A stretch of DNA of 64,000 nucleotides, from assembly GCA_013399855.1 (NCBI GenBank), contig VXAY01004357.1:244815-308814 (forward strand), in the 5' to 3' direction. The DNA comes from Oxyruncus cristatus. Taxonomy: Eukaryota; Chordata; Aves; Passeriformes; Cotingidae. Positions 49,236 to 61,700 of this stretch are shown here, piece by piece. Every line of letters starts with the position of its first letter. The first letter of the stretch is position 1. Below the pieces are notes generated by a model. That model saw only the letters and a list, made by a program, of their open reading frames with translations, did no database searches and had not been told where the DNA came from. Both the position numbers and the translations under genes were made by a program.

Positions 49236-50630
49236 CTGGGTAGCCACAGGCACTACTGTGGTGCCCCACAGATTGCCCCAGGGCATGTGGACCCAGCAAG
49301 GCCAGTGTGGTAGAAGTGGCAGTGTGGATTTCTGGGCCCAGCTGGGATTGTGCTGCTGCTGCTGCCTGGTGTCTCACACACCTTAGTCTCCACAGCCATA
49401 TGCTAACAGCCTCCGATATTCCTCCAGGAACTTCCACCAGCCACCCATATATGGCCACATCTGTGGAAACTCAGGACTAAACAGATGTCCTTTTGATGGA
49501 GCAAGGAACCCCAGGTAGATCCCAGGTCACCTGATTCCCCTCCATCTGGCAAGGGAACCCACCTAAGCGGGGCTCTGCAGCAATGTGCCTATTGTGAGGG
49601 CCCCAGTAGCACCATGGATTTCAGCCTGCAGATTTCTGTTCCAGCAACACTGCAAGTGATGAAGGAGCAGCCAGCCAGCTCCTGCCTATGCAGATATCCA
49701 AATGGTTGCAGGCAGGTTTAGACACATTTAAGAAGGCTTCAGATGAACCTTTTCACATGTGCATGCTCTGGTGGGTCCAGCTGATGAAAATGCCTGTCAT
49801 CATTAATGTTTTGAATCATTAATTCATTCCATCAGTTGGTATCTATCAGGTACAATTAGGTGTCTGCACAGACTGGGACAGACCTGTGACAACACTGTCA
49901 CATAAAAGCCCAGCCAAGGAGGTGTGTATGCCTCCGAGCCTTCTTCTAAATACAACTCTAAGCAGTTCCTCCACAAGTCAAACCACTCAGACAAAAGGTT
50001 TGTGAGCAATTCTAAATGTAAAAAATCTGTTTTTCCCAGACACTCTTAACAAGTGACCCCAAGGTCCAACAGTATTCATATGACTAAATAGATCACACAT
50101 GAATGACATCACATATAGTGACAAGAACCATAAGTGAACCATAAAATTATGCACAAAGCTGCATCAATTAACTAAAAAATTGCATATTTTTAAAACTGTA
50201 AAAGGAAAATGGGACAAAAAATGATGGTAGAATATTTGAGAATATTCAACCTGTTCCAGTTTTGCCAGACTTTGCTTGTGGGACCCAAATTGGTATTGCC
50301 ATTTCACCTCTGAAGTAATCCAGGTTGGGTAGCAGATCACAAAAATTCAACTTTAACACAGTTGGAGATATTAATTTTTCTTGCAAGACAGCATACTGCT
50401 TTCTAGCTTGACTATAATGCTCAGATGCTGAAGAAAATGAAAAGAACTGAGCCAAAAAGAGCAAGAGTACAAAAGGAAGGCTATACCTCGTCTGAGCACT
50501 GTACTCTTACCAGCTGACCACATCCACAAAACCCTTACAGAGAAAAGAGGAGATTGTCACTGCAGAATAGTCATTGACTTCAACTTCTTCCTACACATTG
50601 CAAGATAAAAGTAGCGCGTGATTAATCATC

Positions 50631-50720
50631 ATCATAGAATCACAGAATGGTTTGGGTTGGAAAGGACCCTAAAGATCATCTAGTTCCAACCATTCGAACC
50701 CTCTGCCATTGGAGGGGAGC
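50631..50720 (-). mobile_element. Short CR1 3' end
   Basis: Antisense CR1 terminus: catagaatcacagaatggtt, ggaaaggaccctaaagatca. About 90 bp retained, well preserved. Confidence 0.88.
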
Positions 50721-52339
50721 AGATGGAGGGGTTGGAACAAACAATAGTCCTGAGGGTTAGATTCCAAGGAAAAGTCTGGGGGACAAAATGTGGGAATACT
50801 GCTGTCCAAAGGAGTGTTGAACAGGCACTACCTTTCTCTCAAGAGGCCTAGCACCCTCCCCAGCTGACATTCCTCAGGTTCATCTAAATGTCTGAGAGTA
50901 CAAGGACACAAATCTCACCAGAGCAGGGCAACGAAGTGCCCACTTTAGACTTTGGATGTTCCTCAACATGGGTCAGACTCCTGAGTTCTGGCTTCAGAAA
51001 AGAATCAGAGGAAAGCCCTCAGCATGGTTGCTCTCAAGTAGTTTAAAGCAGGAGCCTCCACAAGAAATGTCACTCTCCACCTATGCAAATGCTCAGAGTG
51101 CCTCCCCTGCATCCCTGCCATGGAGAAAGTAAGAGGAAACTGAGCCGCTGGGTACAGAGGGGTTAAGGTAAAGAAAGGGGAGGAGAGTGTACCCTGAAAG
51201 GATTTCTGGCACAAAAAAAAGATTTGGGAACACTGAAGAGAGCTTATGTCAGTTCCTCAACATGTTACCTCTCTCCTCCAAGGCTGCAGTGGGCTGACGA
51301 GTATCTGGAGAATGCTGTTAGGACACTTCACGGGCTCTCTGCTTCAGCACAGTACCTCAGGTTGAGTTTAAACACCATTTTTTCGGGAGCACTGCTCTGT
51401 AGCTATGATAAGAATAGTTAAACAACAGCCCAGGTGAGCACAAATACATGAAGAGGTCAGACAACTAGGTCAGCTGTTGACCTCGAGCAGTGGCATATTC
51501 ACACATAAACAGACTGACTCCCACAGCATCTGTATTTTGCCTTCTGTGCATAACCCTGAAATCTACTACTTTTTATATCAGATCCATATAGGCAGTAACC
51601 TTTGTTTTAGCAAAACCTCATCCTACTAACTGGAAGCACCTCCTGCTTGACAGCCACATATTTAGCCATTACATTAAAATATCCCTGTATATGAACCACT
51701 TCATGAGTCAGAAATTAAATTTGAGCGGTTACTCATGAACGAGATTACACAGTTCTGGTAGGTCCTGGAAATCAGCAGTTTAAATATTCTGAAGAAGACA
51801 AGAAAGAAGATCTGATGTTGGGGAATAATTAGAAAAGAGACAAGAAGACAGCAGATTGTGGTACTGTTTAAACCTCTGATTTGCTTGTGCATTAAATTAT
51901 ATGGGTAGTTCTAGCTTTCTTACCTCAAACAGAATACAGCAGAAGTGGCAAAGGATCAGAGAAAGGCAACAAGTTCATAGAAGCTTCATACACAAAACAA
52001 CAGGGCTTCAAAACTTCAGTCACTTCAAACCCAGGCTATTCTGTTATCCTTCAGTCAAACGAAGAGATCATGGAAAAGGAAATTACAGACATTACTACGG
52101 GAGGATGAGCCACACAGATGGCTCATAACTGTTGATTGTGCTCTCCAATAAGAGAATTAGAAGATATTAAAAGAAGCTGGTGGGAACATAGTTCAAAAAT
52201 ACGGATGTGGGATGCAACAGAGAAAATGCTTTGTCAAGATTTTATTTTTGTGCACATTGCCTCTTGTCCTACCAACGAGCACTGCTGAGACGTGTTGGTG
52301 TCCTTCTCCCCTCCCTCCCTCCCTCGCTGATATGGGAAG

Positions 52340-52472
52340 AAGGGATGATGAGTTTGCTGATGAGTTTGCCCCTGAGTCTTCTCTCCTCCAGGCTGAACAG
52401 TCCTAGTTCTCTCAGATGTTCCTCATAGGAAATGTTTCAGTCCCTTAATTGTCTTTGTGGCCCTGAACTGAA
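52340..52472 (-). mobile_element. Internal CR1 scrap
   Basis: Contains the RT-region signature cctgagtcttctctcctcca, ggctgaacagtcctagttct, then the cctcataggaaatg block. The 3' end is missing. Confidence 0.7.
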
Positions 52473-54118
52473 CTGAACTCACTGCAGTTAAGTCTATGCC
52501 TATCCCTCCCTGTTACTTCCCCATCATCTCCTCTCCAGCAGCTTTCCTAGCTGACACATCAGGCTTTTCACAATCCCTGCAATATCCATATTAGTGACCC
52601 ATTCAAGTCCTCAGATAAAAACACCAGCACCATCCCATTTGCATTCATCACACAGCTTTGGTTCAGTCTTTGTACTCCCACAGAGTGCAGGGGTTCACCC
52701 TGGGGCTATGCCTGTCCTAGAAAGTAGTTCAGCACAGTAGTTCAGGCAGATTTGTAAGGAGAAACCTGATGTTCAAGCTAAATGTTTCATTGAGTTTCAT
52801 CTTGACTTAAATGTAGTGCATGGCTAGCAGCACAGAATGAATACCCAACAGCAGTTGTAGCATGTCAGCTAAACTCCTGAGCACATCTTTGGCTATATCC
52901 AATCCCAAAAGAACCCATTTTACACCCACTTTAGAGAGGCAGTTCCATGGTGGAAGCTAATGAGAGTCAGAATGCTATTCGAGATGGGCATGGTATCTCA
53001 TATAACCCTGCTTTTGCTGTCCTCTTTCTATTGTTGATTCTGTGCCCTTCTCATTTCATCCAACTCACTTGTCAGAATCTTGATTTATCTCACTGGTACG
53101 TGCAATGAGTTTGCAACGGCACTGCTCATCTACCTCGTTAGCTAACAACATCATAGTTGATTTTCCTTAGGCAAGATTTCTCTGGCATTACGGCTTTGTG
53201 TTTTCCTTCCTTTGACTACAGAAACACAATTAAATCCAGGAAAAGTCAAGCTAATAAGTCCAGAAAGAAAACACAATTTTTGTTCAATTATATTGTTTAC
53301 TATTTTCCCCCTCAAATATTTTTTCCTTAATAATATACTGGATTTTAGATGCTACAGGCACTTACTTCCAAAAAATTCCCAGCAACCTCTGACACCAAGA
53401 ATAAGGGTACTGCTTATCACTTGCAGTTGAACCACTGTATTTGAGTTGATATAACATTGCTGGAAGCAAGCATCCGAGCAGGCACACAGACATCTCTGTA
53501 ATGACAACCAAAAGGCTATTCGCAATGCCTAAGTTTTTTTTGTTCTTCTTTCCCTCCATGCTTCCAAACAAATTGCAAAGCCATCCCTGTAGAGGAAAGG
53601 GCTAATCAAAGAAACATGAGGGAAAGAGATGCTAATTCCATCGTAGGCATCTCCCAGGCTGTACATGGGGAGACACTGCCAGGGAAAGAGCTTTGCTTGC
53701 CCTCTCAGGGGGATGGCTGGGATTAGAGTCTGGCTAAGCAAGTCCTGCTGCAAGTCCTACTGCTTTCATGAGAGGGGCAGTAATAAGAGGTGATAACAGC
53801 AACCTGGTGAGGCACACACACTAGAACTGGTCCACAGTTCTAGCACACTTAAAGCCGCTCCCAAAACTGTACTTGTGAATAGTGCACCTGGGAGCAAAAA
53901 AAAAAAAGCTCCTAAACTGTGAATAAATAACAATATCATGTGTATGTCATGTATGTTGTGGATCTTCATTCATACCTTCCAGTTCAGAGATCTTGCCCTC
54001 ATCTGTTCATGCTGCTCGCAGCTCTGTCACTGAAAGTTTATGCCTTAGAATGTGTCCTGGCTTATCTCCTGGCTATGCTATTTTCTGCCTCTTCCATTCC
54101 TGAATAAGGCTCTCACCA

Positions 54119-54172
54119 TTTCTTTTTTTTTCTTTTCTTTTTTTTTTTTCCTTTTTTTTTCTTTTTTTTTTT
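54119..54172. repeat. T/C low-complexity tract
   Basis: About 50 bp of T with scattered single C. Confidence 0.9.
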
Positions 54173-56036
54173 GTATGAATCAATCAGAACCAGCTTTTCT
54201 GCCATCCTGCAGTTCTCTGCAAACCTTTTAGAGTCACTCACATTCAGAGAAACATTTCAGGCACTCCTGTCACACTGAGTGTCAGCCCTCAGTTTAAAGT
54301 CCTAGGATTGTGGGAATTTCTGCTTTTGCTTAAAGGTTGCTTTCTAGACTTCTTGCTTGTAAAGAAACTCCTGATGGTATCACCTGTAAGGAACAGATGG
54401 CGATAAATTTGTTTTTAAATAATGTAGACATTAAGGTATTCTCAAGAAACCTACAGCTTCTGAACTGTGGGAGATGATAAATCAAACTGGTACTTATCCT
54501 TCTTTCCTCAGTGAGTGCTTTTTTTCCCGTCATGAATTCCATTCCTTTGTCTTTTCACTCAGAATCCTCTAAGGAAATCCTTGCTAACATTCCGTTCCTT
54601 TTCTTAGCTATGCCAGCACATTTAGATACCTGTATTTTCAATATACTTTTTTTAAAGACTATTCAAGGTCCTGTATAGATAGCACATTTGACTGAAAGCA
54701 TTGTATTTTATGAATGCTTATGCAATTTTAATGTCTTTTTTTATTACTTTAATAGTCCATCAAATAATGTAGAGCCAATATTAAAGTTGACAAAAATTAA
54801 ATGTCATTTTGAGTCTTCCAGGTGGATTTTAGACAGGATATTTCGGTTTTCCTACCATATCCTTTTGCCTGCTATAATTCCGAAGGCATTATTTCAATTT
54901 TTCTTTTTCACACTCTGTATCTACAGGTGATGAAAACTCCCCAAATTCCCGAGATGAGCTGGAGCTGATCAGCTGTACTACCACCTTTAGGCTGTACTAC
55001 CACCCATCGGCTCAAAGTAGAATCACCAAAAGCAGCTGCGTGGAAAGGCCTCTGCTCTGCCACTGCAGCACAGCCTGTCACAGCAGCTCAGCTCCTACAG
55101 ATATGTGAATCCCAGCCGCTGAAAACTCCAGATACCTGAAGGATTTAGCTGCAGTGGCTAGAAAGATTACCAACCCACACTATAGTGCTCTTTGACCGTA
55201 GATATATCTGAAAGGATTTTGGCTTTTCAAGACAGGGCTTCGGTTTGGGTACATGGGATTTTCTTGGTAGCTGGTCCAAGACTAGATTTCTTCTCTTTTC
55301 TTTGAAAACTGTGGTAGTTAAAAAATGTCATCACTTAATGTTTTCTTTTCTTTTTTTTTGCCTTTTTTTTTTTTTAAAGGGAATCTTAAAATATTTACCA
55401 ACTTCAGATATAAAGTTTTTTCCATATATGAACATGCTCTTCTTTCTCATTCTAGAAGGTCTTTCACTCAGGATTACTCTCTACAGCTTATGCGCTTAGT
55501 ATGTGGAAAACAGTTTCTGTGCAGGACAGAGTTCAAATTAAGTTTGCTACTGATTTCTTAGTCATGGAGGTAAAACTCCTTAACCTTGATGGTTATTGTC
55601 AGCAGAAGTAATGAAATGCCACAGGTTTTGATGTCAATGTAATATGGCGTATCTTTAAACAATTTATTGTATTTTTTGGTCAGAGAAATCATCAAATCTG
55701 TTTGTTTTCATTTCCATAATGTGCATTCATCTGTAATTTCTTTGCACTTTATTGCAGCACTGCTCAAGTGGAACAAAACATGTCAGTCCAAAAATAATTA
55801 GATACAAATATCAATCTTTACGTGCCTACTTCAGCCATAGTTTATCACATAACTAAATATTTATGTAAGACAGATGACATTGATTTTTGTCCAGGAGCTA
55901 TGAAAAACGTAGACCTCTGACATTCAGTCCAACCTGCACAGCTTGCGAATACAGCTTCTGTTACACATTTACATACATCGTACAGTAAACAATGTGTGTA
56001 TCTTTTAGAAAGCTGCAGCATTAGTTTAAATTAGTA

Positions 56037-56066
56037 TTAGGCTAATGCTAGTTAACATTAGCCTAA
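56037..56066. repeat. Perfect 11-bp inverted repeat, 8-nt loop
   Basis: Arms TTAGGCTAATG (56037-56047) and CATTAGCCTAA (56056-56066) around CTAGTTAA, in an AT-rich stretch of the intergenic region. Confidence 0.9.
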
Positions 56067-57804
56067 AATGTGTGTAACTGTAAGAATATAAAAACTTTTA
56101 CCATTACTTCTGCTAGGACTGCTTTAAAGTGTTTGCTTCATGTCGTAAAGTAAGATTTGTGTTGATTTTAATAATTTGATATTAAACATCAGCTCATTTC
56201 ATAGGCTTGATAACCAACCTCTAGCAGCTCAGCACAGTAATCACGTCCTGCTTTACATCAGTTTGAGCTGAAGAGCTCTTCATGTTAAAAACAGGTAATA
56301 AAGCCCTACAGTTCCTGGCTTGCATCCTGGAACTCAAGCAAAAGGAGAAAGACAAACATTGTGCAATGAAAAGATACAGTGAAGGATTTCTGGGTCTATG
56401 AATATTGGTATCAGTGGATTTTGAGATTCAGATTTTATTTACAGCTGGCAGAAACAGTAAATATTGAGCCTATTTCATAATACAGTTATTACTGGTTTTC
56501 CACTAATTTAGGGTAACAACAGCAGATAGAATAAAGGAATATTCACAGTCTTTCTTTACCGAGAGTGAACACTTCGGATTTTTTTTTTGTGCTATTCCTG
56601 CTTGGTGAGACTGACCATGAATAAGGAGACAGCCAAGGTGGTACTTTTCTAGACTACAGTTCACAGATGAACCGTGACCTCACTATTCTGTATCACATAT
56701 TTTAAAAAGCCACAATTTATTTATTGTCTGTAGTTTCACAGCATTTTCTTAATGAACCTTCCATGTACTGTCCGTTATTTTCAGCAATAAAAAAATATTT
56801 TGGACCATTTCTGACATAGAACTACACTAATTACAGGAACTGCATGATTTTTGTTTGCGGTGCGCTTTGAAGATATAGCCCTTTTTTTTTCCATTAGCTG
56901 TTTAACATAAACTCCCACTTCATAACATATGATTTTTTTTCTCTCATTAACAATATTGTATGACAAATACTCAGCTGTGTAAACTTGCTGAAAACTTTCA
57001 TTATTTTAATATTTAAAATATTATCTGTTTAAAAGCAACTGCATTTTGGCTCACCTTAGCAGAGGACAAAGCTTTTATTTGAGCAATTGACTCATTTAAT
57101 TAGAAAGCTGTTCTAAAGTTATCTTTTTTTTCCATGTCAGCATTAGTGTGCTGAAGAGTATTTGACTGTAGCCTTATGTTGCTACAGCGAATTAGAGGTA
57201 TGTAATTTCATTAGATCTCACTGAGGGATAAACCTTCAAGCACTATTTATGCATAAACTGAAAGGTACCAAACTTTTTAGAAATGCAATTGTTTCTGCAG
57301 TGCAACATCTGAATAGTGAATTATTTATGAAAGTGAGGAGTGCGGGAGGTGGAAGGGGAGCTCTTCTTCAAAGTCACATCTGTTCCTTTCTGCAGTTTAC
57401 ATACAATTATTTTTCTAGACTCTTTATGTTAAAATTCAGGTAAATTTTACATCAGGACTGATTTAGGAGCCTACTAATTCTGATTTCATGATCTTTATTT
57501 TTACTAAATGATGTTTCAGGTACTGCTTAAAACCCAGTCCCTTCTGCTGTTTGGAGACAAGAACATAAGGTTTTCAAAGCCTTATCTATTAATATATAAT
57601 CCTTGCTCTGCAAATCCATACACTCTTCCGTGCAGACACATTGTTTCCCTAAGGCATTCCTTATTCCTCCAAAATCTGAATTTTGGGTATTTCTAGTGAC
57701 AATTCATGATTAACACCTGCTAGGTATTATATGAGGCTGTATGCAAAAAGGTTCTCAGAAAGAATGAGCTGTCCAATACTGTTCAGTGAAATGCAAGACC
57801 ACAA

Positions 57805-58672
57805 CAGGGGTTAGACAGCTATTAGTTTATTGACAATATAAATTGCAATCAGCAAGTTCCAGTAACCACATGGAGAGTTGTGAGGGAAAAGAAGACAGTC
57901 TGGTGAGGTGCCTGACTGAGGCTCAGTCAGGGACATCCCTGCCTCAACTTTTCAGCATGTTTGTTTTATATGTACCTATAGATATAGATGCATCTATCTC
58001 ATGTCCACCTGGTTACACATCAAACAATACAATGATGCATTAATTAGAGGCTTGGGTCACTGTGATCTGAGGATCGTCAGTGGGAGCAGGATGTTTGCTT
58101 TGTGAACTGGGATTAGATCATGTGCATCCAGTCATGTCCCGGATGATCTTCCCCTTCCTCCCCTTGCCATTAGTACACCCCAATGTGGTACATTTCTCTG
58201 GACAAACTGTAGAGACCAGGCTTCAAACCTTGAAGTAGATAGTTTTATGCATAGTTTTTCTTTCACCTTCATCATTACATCAGGAAAAAAACCCCAAAAT
58301 AACAACCATCCTTGCGGTATAGCTATTTACACTTGCAGCAGCACAAACATTTACGTGTTAAAAGATTTTTTATATATAAAAGTATGTTTCCTATTATTTC
58401 CCTATTAAAAAAAAAATTAATGGCAAAGTATTCTTAAATTCCCTCCCCGAAATAATCTGAAAATGTATATGGTGTTTTAGGAAGATTTTTGAAATAACGA
58501 ACACAAACAAAGATTACCTGAAAATACTGCCTGAAGGAAGACAATGAGAATCAGAATGGCAGTATGTCATCAACAGTGCTCAGAAATGCAGCTGTTTGGA
58601 GGTTAGCATTTCTTTTGTTCACTTGGTTGTCTCTATTCTGGCTGATTCTTATCCATCCCAAAGCAAAAATCA
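57805..58672 (-). other. BLOC1S4: Probable BLOC1S4 3' UTR
   Basis: About 0.87 kb of repeat-free sequence follows the stop and reaches AATAAA on the minus strand at 57826-57831, which is followed within 30 bp by a GT-rich stretch, as expected for cleavage. Extent is inferred from the signal only. Confidence 0.5.
57826..57831 (-). promoter_or_regulatory. Candidate BLOC1S4 polyadenylation signal
   Basis: Canonical AATAAA (TTTATT on the plus strand) with a downstream GT-rich segment (minus-strand CCCCTGTTGTGG). It is the signal that best combines position and context after the BLOC1S4 stop. Confidence 0.45.
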
Positions 58673-58771
58673 TCAATAAGGTGCTTCATTAAGACAAGGA
58701 AAATAGTCTTCAGTCTTGAAGAGGACTGGAGGTTCATAGAGCGTCTGTTGTTGTCGCGAGGAAGACGATTT
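58673..58771 (-). CDS. BLOC1S4: BLOC1S4 coding exon 5 and stop
   Basis: 99 nt, 32 codons plus TGA, after the acceptor ctgattttcag. It codes KSSSSRQQQTLYEPP followed by VLFKTEDYFPC and a short tail NEAPY. The YE(A/P)PVLF(R/K)TEDYFPC stretch is the conserved family C-terminus. Confidence 0.96.
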   Translation of the reverse strand, partial: KSSSSRQQQTLYEPPVLFKTEDYFPCLNEAPY

Positions 58772-61700
58772 CTGAAAATCAGATAGGTTTATTTTTTGCC
58801 TTTTTAAAAAAGCAGTTTAAAACAAAGCCTACAGAGCTAAAATGCAAAACGAGAAAAGTTCTTAAGGTGTATCTCCTTAATTAAGTGAATTCTTAACCAT
58901 AGCTCAGATGAGTCTGGCATATCCTTAATGTTATTGGAGAAAAGCAGGTTTTGATGTTTGCCATTCCAGCTCCTAAACAGACTCAGTCCTGGAAGGCGTA
59001 TGATACGCCAGTGCTGCAAGAGCCAAACTGTACCATCCAGCTGATGGTATAGTCATTGTAACCTTCATCCTCTCAAAGCCATATAACTTTACCTTCTCTG
59101 CTCCAAGCTTCGAGTTCTCTGCAACCGCTTCATTTGAGTTAACCCTAGGCCTGTGTTCTCATTTAGTTGGTTAAAAAAGTCTTCATATGGAAACACACCT
59201 AGTAGATGTTGCTGTCAAGAAGGTTGCTGCTCCTGCTGAGCTTCTTCATACAACATACTGTTAAAAATGATCTGGTAGTAGACTGGAAAAGGGTTGCTAC
59301 ACCGTTTTTCAGGAAAAGTGTACATGTTTCTTTTAAATATTAATTGTACATTGTTTTGCTATACCAAATGGCTCATCTAAAGAGGCAAGGACCACTACTG
59401 ATTACTGCATCAGTCTTGCTGCATGTAAATAATGCTGCAATGCAACACAGACCCAGTGTATATTTTTAATAAACGGCCTTAAATAGAATGCTTGAAATCA
59501 AGATTTATTACAGTCTTCACCAATTATAAAGTTAAAAGCACACCAAATATTATTAGCACACTTGTAGTTTGGAATGCTTTTGCAATACCAAGATGAGGAT
59601 GTAAGTAAGCATACCTACACAACAGCAAAGTGGAATATTCAATTGAGCTGTATACTTGTACTCCATATGGAATAAGTACATAAACTCCTGTTATATACAA
59701 AATTGCTGATTTATTAAATTATATGTCATTAACTTTGCAATAATATTAATTTATCTAAGTTTGTTTTGGCATTCCAGTTGCGATGAAATAAAAAAAATAT
59801 AAACAAAGATCTGATCTATAAATAGTAGATATAATCAGTGTTCTCAACTGATTAGAAATTTTGCCAAATAGAAAAAGCAACCTTTGAAATCAAAGTTCTG
59901 ATTTTTAAAATCATTTCCTATCCTGTACTGTTCTATGAGAAAACACCTTGCAGGAAAGGGAAAGTAAGGTCACAGGTCTTCTGTAAGCCATGACACTGAT
60001 TTAAGAGGTGCTATATTTGCCACTGTGCAGAAAGGGATAATTTCAATCCAGGAAATTCATAGGCAGTCACAGTACCCACAGTTGCCTAAGCACACATTTA
60101 TGATTAGTTATTTTTGCAGCTGCTTAGCAAACATTTTTACCTTTTGAGAGTCTACATCCTTAGTGATACTAGAAGTCTTATAGTACTGTACTTTACACTG
60201 ACTGATATTCACAAGGGAAGAACTCTGGGCAAAATCTGAAAGTGAGATTACAAATACACAGCTTGAGAAATACAAAATATATCCTTTTTATAAAGAAACA
60301 GATCCATTTAAATGGAAAGAGAGAGGGGGGACCTTGACTGAATTAAAACTGCAGCTAGAAAATACGAACTACAGCTACAATGAAAATCATGACGTGAGAA
60401 GAGCCTTCTTTTCCAAACCATGACGTGAAATCTCTACAGGCACTTTCATTCAGATATGCTTGTGTTTACTAGTGAAAGTAGATATTTTACTATGCAATAT
60501 CCAGTAGCACTGCAGAAAAGTAACCTGCCTTTTAGCTAATCAATTAATGCCATTAAGTTCTGAGTGTTATTTTATTGCTATCCATACTCAAACCAAGAAA
60601 CCACTAGACGTGCCAGGTTCAGCTTACTGACACTTCCAAAGAGTTTTCACCTTATTAATTGTGCAAAAACAGCTAAGCTGACAAAGTGTTCCCATGCAAC
60701 ACTGAAAAAGAAGGCACTTTCTTGGAACTACGAAACTTTTCAGTTGAAGGTTATATTACCTTGGTTGATAACTGTTTTTAGAGAAAAAAAAAAACCAAAT
60801 AGAAAATACTGTTGAATATTCTTGAAGACCACTTATGTAGTTGTTTGTTTTTCTAACTGGCCTATAAATAAATGGCAGCTTTGTGTTGGGGGTTTTTTTG
60901 AAAAGAAAAAAATGACAGCACTCAAACACCAAGGAAAATGAAGGAATGAGATGAGAAATTAACTAACCAGCCTTTAACAGTCTTGCCTGTACAGGCTCTT
61001 CCTACTTTGCATATCATCAGAGATCAGGGATGCTTCAGTATAACGGCTTGTGCATTGTGTTCTTGTTTGTGCCCTTCACGTTCATTTCTTTGGGTCTCAG
61101 CCTTGTTTTGCAAAGTTACACAAATCCTTGCAAGGAATTTTGATTTTTAAGTTTGGTTGTGGACTTTTTCTTTTAATTAAGCCTGAAAACTTTGTAAAAA
61201 TCCTAATGAAGTGTATAAAAGTTTTACAGTTAAATTCAGATGCATATGTAACTTATTAATTTAATAATCTACTTTAGTAAGTAGAGCAACTAAGCTGGTC
61301 ACATGGTAACTAAAGTTTACTTACATTAAGGAAGGATGGTATGCTGATTGTGTGCAAGATTTTCTTGAATGTGCTTGGAAAAGCTCCAAGGTCTGTTTCT
61401 GCCTTTATGACCCGTTCTTCCAGTCCAGCTACGCTATTTCCAATCATTTTCACAAAAGCCTAGTGTGAAAGAAAACCAACAGGAATATGACTTTTTCACT
61501 AACAAAATAAAACAGGATTACGTATTGCACAACACTGGTGAAAGACACACAACTTAAACGAGGAGTCAAGAACTTCATGCTCCATTTCCCTTTCACCTAC
61601 AAGTCCATTTTATTGCTAAAAATTACTTGAGACACTTAAAAGGCTGAAACCCAGGTTAAATCTAATAAAACAATCAGTCTTTCTATTTACCTGTCAAGTA

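Larger units (their letters stand above)
46263..57804. other. GLIPR2-BLOC1S4 intergenic region
   Basis: About 11.5 kb without a recognised gene. Holds a 36-bp minisatellite (49034-49235), two short CR1 scraps and a CT/T low-complexity tract (54119-54172), then AT-rich sequence from about 54600. RECK, which precedes GLIPR2 in human, is not recognisable here. Confidence 0.6.

Noticed and set aside
48862..49458. 198-codon minus-strand frame with a repeated WLVTMGPGHAIF peptide
   Set aside because: The repeat is the translation of the 36-bp minisatellite, and flanking residues resemble no known protein.
46263..57804. RECK 3' exons, expected upstream of GLIPR2 by human gene order
   Set aside because: No cysteine-rich or GPI-tail coding exon recognised on the minus strand in this interval.
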